From the NCBI GenBank assembly GCA_017592775.1, contig JAGFNJ010000050.1, forward strand, positions 1-38,812: DNA of 38,812 bases, given 5' to 3'. Of the stretch, positions 35,576 to 38,812 are shown piece by piece. Every line of letters starts with the position of its first letter. Within the stretch, counting starts at the first letter, position 1. The notes under the pieces are model-generated. The model did not search any database, was not told where the DNA came from, and saw only the letters and a list, made by a program, of their open reading frames with translations. A program made the position numbers and the translations under genes. Source of the DNA: Candidatus Accumulibacter conexus (GTDB taxonomy: Bacteria > Pseudomonadota > Gammaproteobacteria > Burkholderiales > Rhodocyclaceae).

Positions 35576-36172
35576 ATGCGGATCGGTGTTGCTTCGCTGT
35601 TGTTGCTGTCAATCCTGCTGCCCACGGCTGCCGCCGCCGAGTCGCCGGAGGCAGCCGTGCAGGTGCCGCAGACCCTCGAGGAGGCGCAGCAGCAAAGGCA
35701 GCGGGCCGAGGCCATGCGCGAGCAGGCGGAGCGCGACTTCAAGACCGAACAGGATCGCTGTTACACCCGCTTTCTCGTCAACGATTGTCTCGAGCAGGCG
35801 AAGAAGCGTCGCACCGCGGCCATCATCGAGTCGCGCGCCATCGACCAGCCGGCGCGCGACTTCGAACGTGCGGCGCGCCGCCAGGAAGCGGCCGACAAGG
35901 AAGCGCAGCGACGGGCCGAGCAGCCGCAACGCGAAGCCGAGCAATTGCAGGACAGCGAGCGGCATCGGGCCGCACAGGCGGAAAAGGCCGCGGCGCGCGA
36001 GCGCAAGCTGGCGGAAAAGCAGCGGCAGGCCGCCGAGGGCCGGCAGAAGGCGGCCGAAGAGCAGGCGCGCAGGCAGGCCCGACAGGAGAAGCGGGCGCGC
36101 GACGATGCCGAGCGGGCGGCCAGGAAGGCTGCCGGTGACGGCGGCAAGCCGGCAGCCGGCGCCGGCAACTGA
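35576..36172 (+). CDS. Secreted Ala/Arg/Gln/Glu-rich coiled-coil protein
   Basis: The 198-aa product has a signal peptide (MRIGVASLLLLSILLPTAAAAE). Nearly continuous charged coiled coil follows from residue 35 to 185, with repeated AEQxRR/KAAEEQARRQ-type heptads and a conserved Cys pair region (EQDRCYTRFLVNDCLEQAKK). The tail is Gly/Ala/Lys-rich. The ATG has a strong GGAGGAAGAAGG leader. Proteins of this make-up are common in beta-proteobacteria but have no assigned role; a periplasmic structural or envelope role is possible. It begins about 260 nt from the divergent thrH. Confidence 0.82.
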   Translation: MRIGVASLLLLSILLPTAAAAESPEAAVQVPQTLEEAQQQRQRAEAMREQAERDFKTEQDRCYTRFLVNDCLEQAKKRRTAAIIESRAIDQPARDFERAARRQEAADKEAQRRAEQPQREAEQLQDSERHRAAQAEKAAARERKLAEKQRQAAEGRQKAAEEQARRQARQEKRARDDAERAARKAAGDGGKPAAGAGN

Positions 36173-36234
36173 GCGGCTGCCCGGCGCGCCGCTGGCCGAC
36201 GCATGGCAAACGGCTGGCCGGCGGCCGCGGCAGC

Positions 36235-36240
36235 TATAAT
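36235..36240 (+). promoter_or_regulatory. TATAAT -10 element before ubiD
   Basis: A perfect TATAAT lies 33 nt before the ubiD ATG. No good -35 is present at 17 nt, so support is partial. Confidence 0.4.
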
Positions 36241-36272
36241 CGAGCGTTGGACGACGCACGGATCTGTTGCCG

Positions 36273-37736
36273 ATGAAGTATCACGACCTGCGCGATTTCA
36301 TGGCGCAACTGGAAACGATGGGCGAACTCAGGCGGATCGCCGTCGCCGTCGACCCGCGGCTCGAGATGACCGAGATCTGCGATCGCGTGCTGCGTGCCGG
36401 TGGGCCGGCGCTGCTCTTCGAGCAGCCGACCGGCTACGGCATGCCGGTGTTGGCCAACCTCTTCGGTACGCCGCGCCGCGTGGCGCTGGGGATGGGGCAG
36501 GAGTCCGTGCTGGCGCTGCGCGAAGTGGGCAAGCTGCTCGCCTATCTGAAGGAGCCGGAGCCGCCGCGCGGCCTCCGGGACGCCTGGGACAAGCTGCCGC
36601 TGCTGCGGCAGGTACTCAACATGGCACCGCGCCTGCGCTCCTCGGCGCCCTGCCAGGAGATCGTCCGCGAGGGCCGCGACGTCGATCTCGGTCGTCTGCC
36701 GATCCAGTGGTGCTGGCCGGGCGACGTGGCGCCGCTGATCACCTGGGGGCTGACGGTGACGCGCGGGCCGCACAAGGCACGCCAGAACCTCGGCATCTAT
36801 CGCCAGCAGGTGCTGGGGCCGAACAAGCTGATCATGCGCTGGCTGGCGCATCGCGGTGGCGCGCTCGACTTCCGCGAGCACTGCCTGCAGCATCCCGGGC
36901 AGCCATTCCCGCTTGCGGTCGCCCTCGGGGCAGACCCGGCGACGATTCTCGCAGCGGTGACGCCGGTTCCCGACAGCCTCTCCGAGTATCAGTTCGCCGG
37001 CCTGTTGCGTGGCAGCAAGACCGAAGTGGTGACATGTCTCGGATCGGACCTGCAGGTCCCTGCCTCCGCCGAGATCGTTCTCGAGGGCTTCATCGACCCG
37101 CAGGAGAGCGCGCTCGAAGGACCTTACGGCGACCATACGGGTTACTACAACGAGCAGGCCCGTTTCCCGGTATTTACCGTCGAGCGCCTGAGCACGCGGC
37201 AGCAGCCGATCTATCACAGCACCTACACCGGCAAACCCCCCGACGAACCGGCGATGCTCGGCGTCGCGCTCAACGAGGTCTTCGTGCCGCTGCTGCAGAA
37301 GCAGTTTCCGGAGATCATCGACTTCTACCTGCCGCCCGAGGGCTGCTCGTACCGTCTGGCGACAGTGAGCATGCGCAAACAGTACCCGGGGCACGCCAAG
37401 CGCGTCATGTTCGGCATCTGGAGCTTCCTGCGCCAGTTCATGTACACCAAGTTCATCATCGTCGTCGATGAGGATGTCGACATCCGCGACTGGAAGGAAG
37501 TCATCTGGGCCATGACCACCCGCGTTGACGCCGCCCGCGACACGCTGATCGCCGAGAACACGCCGATCGACTACCTCGACTTCGCCAGCCCGGTCGCCGG
37601 TCTCGGCAGCAAGATGGGGATCGACGCCACCAACAAGTGGCCGGGCGAAACCGGTCGCGAGTGGGGTCGACCGATCGTCATGGAGGCCGCAGTGAAGCGG
37701 CGCGTCGACGAAATGTGGGAGCAACTGGGGCTGTGA
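36273..37736 (+). CDS. ubiD: UbiD family decarboxylase (3-octaprenyl-4-hydroxybenzoate decarboxylase)
   Basis: The 487-aa enzyme uses prenylated FMN to decarboxylate the ubiquinone head-group precursor. It has the UbiD landmarks: [36 protein letters not shown], prFMN-site [36 protein letters not shown] with the conserved Glu and Asp, and [21 protein letters not shown]. The C-terminal [15 protein letters not shown] is intact. Length is normal. The ATG at 36273 is preferred over an upstream TTG. The UbiX partner that makes prFMN is not in the window. Confidence 0.95.
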   Translation: MKYHDLRDFMAQLETMGELRRIAVAVDPRLEMTEICDRVLRAGGPALLFEQPTGYGMPVLANLFGTPRRVALGMGQESVLALREVGKLLAYLKEPEPPRGLRDAWDKLPLLRQVLNMAPRLRSSAPCQEIVREGRDVDLGRLPIQWCWPGDVAPLITWGLTVTRGPHKARQNLGIYRQQVLGPNKLIMRWLAHRGGALDFREHCLQHPGQPFPLAVALGADPATILAAVTPVPDSLSEYQFAGLLRGSKTEVVTCLGSDLQVPASAEIVLEGFIDPQESALEGPYGDHTGYYNEQARFPVFTVERLSTRQQPIYHSTYTGKPPDEPAMLGVALNEVFVPLLQKQFPEIIDFYLPPEGCSYRLATVSMRKQYPGHAKRVMFGIWSFLRQFMYTKFIIVVDEDVDIRDWKEVIWAMTTRVDAARDTLIAENTPIDYLDFASPVAGLGSKMGIDATNKWPGETGREWGRPIVMEAAVKRRVDEMWEQLGL

Positions 37737-37815
37737 CCGGCGCCACAGCGATGCCGCTCGGGTCCGGCCCGGCCGCGGTTGCCGCGGCACGGCGCCGGCC
37801 ATTCTGGAGAACGCG

Positions 37816-38214
37816 ATGAGCAACGAATTGATTCCGCATGCCGATCTCGACGGCCCGCGGGCCTGGTGTCATGTCATTTACGGACTGCACGCACTGGCGG
37901 TGGTCGTCGGCGTCACCGGTGCCGCGAGCATCGCCGGCGCCTTCGTTTTCGGTGTGCCGTCGCTGCTGGCCGTCGTGCTCAACTGGATCAAGCGCGGCGA
38001 GGTCGCGGGCACGTGGCTCGACAGTCACTACCGCTGGCAGATCAGGACCTTCTGGTTCACCCTGCTGTGGCTTCTGGTCTACGGCCTGTTGATCATCACC
38101 ATCATCGGCATCCCGTTCGCCTGGCTGCTGATCGTCGTTCTCGGCATCTGGGTTGCCTATCGGGTCATCCGCGGCTGGCTTGCCCTCGCCGATCGGCGGC
38201 CGCTCGGCGATTGA
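37816..38214 (+). CDS. DUF4870-like small membrane protein
   Basis: The 132-aa product has three TM segments: IYGLHALAVVVGVTGAASIAGAFVFG and LLAVVLNWIKRGEVAGTW, then RTFWFTLLWLLVYGLLIITIIG. A final WLLIVVLGIWVAYRVIRGW completes the fold. The pattern is that of DUF4870/Tic20-like proteins. The conserved short loop SHYRWQIRTFW is typical. Function unknown; it is 79 nt after ubiD on the same strand. Confidence 0.82.
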   Translation: MSNELIPHADLDGPRAWCHVIYGLHALAVVVGVTGAASIAGAFVFGVPSLLAVVLNWIKRGEVAGTWLDSHYRWQIRTFWFTLLWLLVYGLLIITIIGIPFAWLLIVVLGIWVAYRVIRGWLALADRRPLGD

Positions 38215-38380
38215 CCGGTTTTCGCTGGCCGCCGGTGTCTGCCGCGCCAGGCGGCACCCGCGCCTGGCGTCCCGGTCAACGGGGAGGCTGGCGGGGGCGG
38301 GCGCTTGCCCCTGTCCGGCGCATGGCTTGTCGGCTATCATTGCGTGGTGGCCATGTAGAAGAAGAAGACGGGTCGGCTCG

Positions 38381-38704
38381 ATGAATCATCTGCGCACCTG
38401 CTGGCTGTTGTGCCTGCTCCTCGCCGCATGCTGCGCTTCGTCCCCGACGGTCGCGGACGACGCGGTCGCCCCTGGCTCGGCGGCGGCGTTGCGCGTGCTG
38501 AGCGACGACAACTACCCTCCCTATGTCTTTCGCGATGCCGACGGCAAGCTCACCGGCTACTTGGTCGATCTCTGGCGCCTGTGGCAGGAGAAGACCGGCG
38601 TCACGGTCGACCTGCAGGCCAGCGACTGGGAGACGGCGCAGCGGCGCATGGCCGATCGTCAGGGCGACGTCCTCGACACCGCCTTAGGACGCAAGCAAAA
38701 ATAA
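38381..38704 (+). pseudogene. Periplasmic solute-binding (SBP_bac_3-like) protein, interrupted by IS
   Basis: The N-terminus is a signal peptide with a lipobox-like LLAAC (MNHLRTCWLLCLLLAACC). It is followed by the start of an SBP family 3 domain: ALRVLSDDNYPPYVFRDADG, then GYLVDLWRLWQEKTGVTVDL and DWETAQRRMADRQGDVLDTA. Similarity stops there, and the frame ends LGRKQK* in sequence of the IS end. Intact relatives continue for 100 or more residues, often as the sensor of a histidine kinase or GGDEF protein. The insertion is at about 38684-38688. The remainder of the gene should lie beyond the IS outside the window. Confidence 0.78.
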
Positions 38705-38812
38705 CTTGAACAATACGAGCTATTTGTCATTGTTCCGGGGTATCAGCCGGTAGTTCCATTCGCCATGAAACGCGTCGCGCTCGATGGCAAGCGAAGCAAG
38801 CTCTTCGTCGGA
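38687..38812 (-). mobile_element. End of an ISAzo13-like insertion sequence
   Basis: The sequence changes abruptly at about 38687 (GGACGCAAGCAAAAATAAC onward) to DNA richer in A+T than the neighbouring genes. The minus strand carries the end of a transposase. The terminus agrees with my recollection of ISAzo13-type ends, but the other end is outside the window, so neither inverted repeats nor a target duplication can be checked. Confidence 0.65.
38720..38812 (-). CDS. Transposase C-terminus (Rhodopirellula/ISAzo13 DDE type), partial
   Basis: Thirty codons run in from the right edge and stop at TAG 38722-38720: SDEELASLAIERDAFHGEWN followed by YRLIPRNNDK. The pattern DEELxxLxI...FHGEWNYxIxP is the end of ISAzo13-family transposases (Rhodopirellula transposase DDE domain). 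The rest of the gene is beyond the window. Confidence 0.75.
   Translation of the reverse strand, partial: SDEELASLAIERDAFHGEWNYRLIPRNNDK

Overview
The window is high-GC DNA from a betaproteobacterium. Gene content and order (zapB-zapA-6S RNA, UbiD decarboxylase, an ars cluster with the GAPDH/ArsJ pair, cbpA-cbpM with small heat-shock proteins) would fit Rhodocyclales, possibly a Candidatus Accumulibacter-like organism. That assignment is inferred from gene content and not proven. No tRNA, rRNA operon or CRISPR array was seen.

Layout. (1) Bases 1-2515 are a mobile-element remnant: a small conserved-looking ORF, a KlcA/ArdB-type antirestriction gene, and on the minus strand a chain of 4-nt-overlapping genes (truncated tyrosine recombinase, DUF4258 toxin-like protein, YgiT-type zinc-finger antitoxin-like protein, DUF2442), then a DUF29 gene broken by an in-frame stop. 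(2) 2748-7003 is a two-gene RND efflux pump (adaptor plus inner-membrane transporter) with no outer-membrane factor beside it. (3) 7004-8035 is decayed DNA that includes a second, degenerate copy of the DUF2442 gene, so the pump is bracketed by related remnants. (4) 8036-15974 is an arsenic-resistance region: a thioredoxin/CcdA-like fusion and a broken YraQ/ArsP-type permease, a VOC protein, SigZ-type ECF sigma factor, ACR3, ArsR, and divergently GAPDH-ArsJ, with two palindromes suited to ArsR. (5) 16129-18481 holds a broken conserved gene and an enolase with an unusual N-terminal extension. (6) 18893-21942 is a heat-shock block: two Hsp20 genes divergent from cbpA-cbpM, followed by a serine-protease-like gene that lacks its catalytic core. 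(7) 22104-26596 carries a PepSY protein, cytochrome b561, and an apparent operon of alpha/beta hydrolase, acyl-CoA synthetase-like ligase and SDR. (8) 26674-27999 is a stand-alone SIR2-domain protein, a candidate antiphage NADase. (9) 28471-29261 is zapB-zapA, 6S RNA and a terminator. (10) 29391-35317 is a minus-strand run: diguanylate cyclase, bacteriohemerythrin, ABC-F ATPase, formyltetrahydrofolate deformylase and ThrH. (11) 35576-38704 has a periplasmic coiled-coil protein, UbiD, a DUF4870-like membrane protein and a solute-binding protein gene interrupted at the right edge by an IS whose transposase resembles the ISAzo13/Rhodopirellula type.

A recurring oddity is that three otherwise ordinary genes (permease, 16129-16853, protease 21217-21942) each seem to have lost a central block while keeping both ends. 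This could be genome decay or an assembly artefact and deserves checking first. The clearest functional unit is the arsenic cluster: ACR3 exports arsenite, while GAPDH plus ArsJ convert arsenate to 1-arseno-3-phosphoglycerate and export it, both probably under the single ArsR. The best candidate for something less described is the SIR2 protein, followed by the recombinase-coupled toxin-antitoxin chain.
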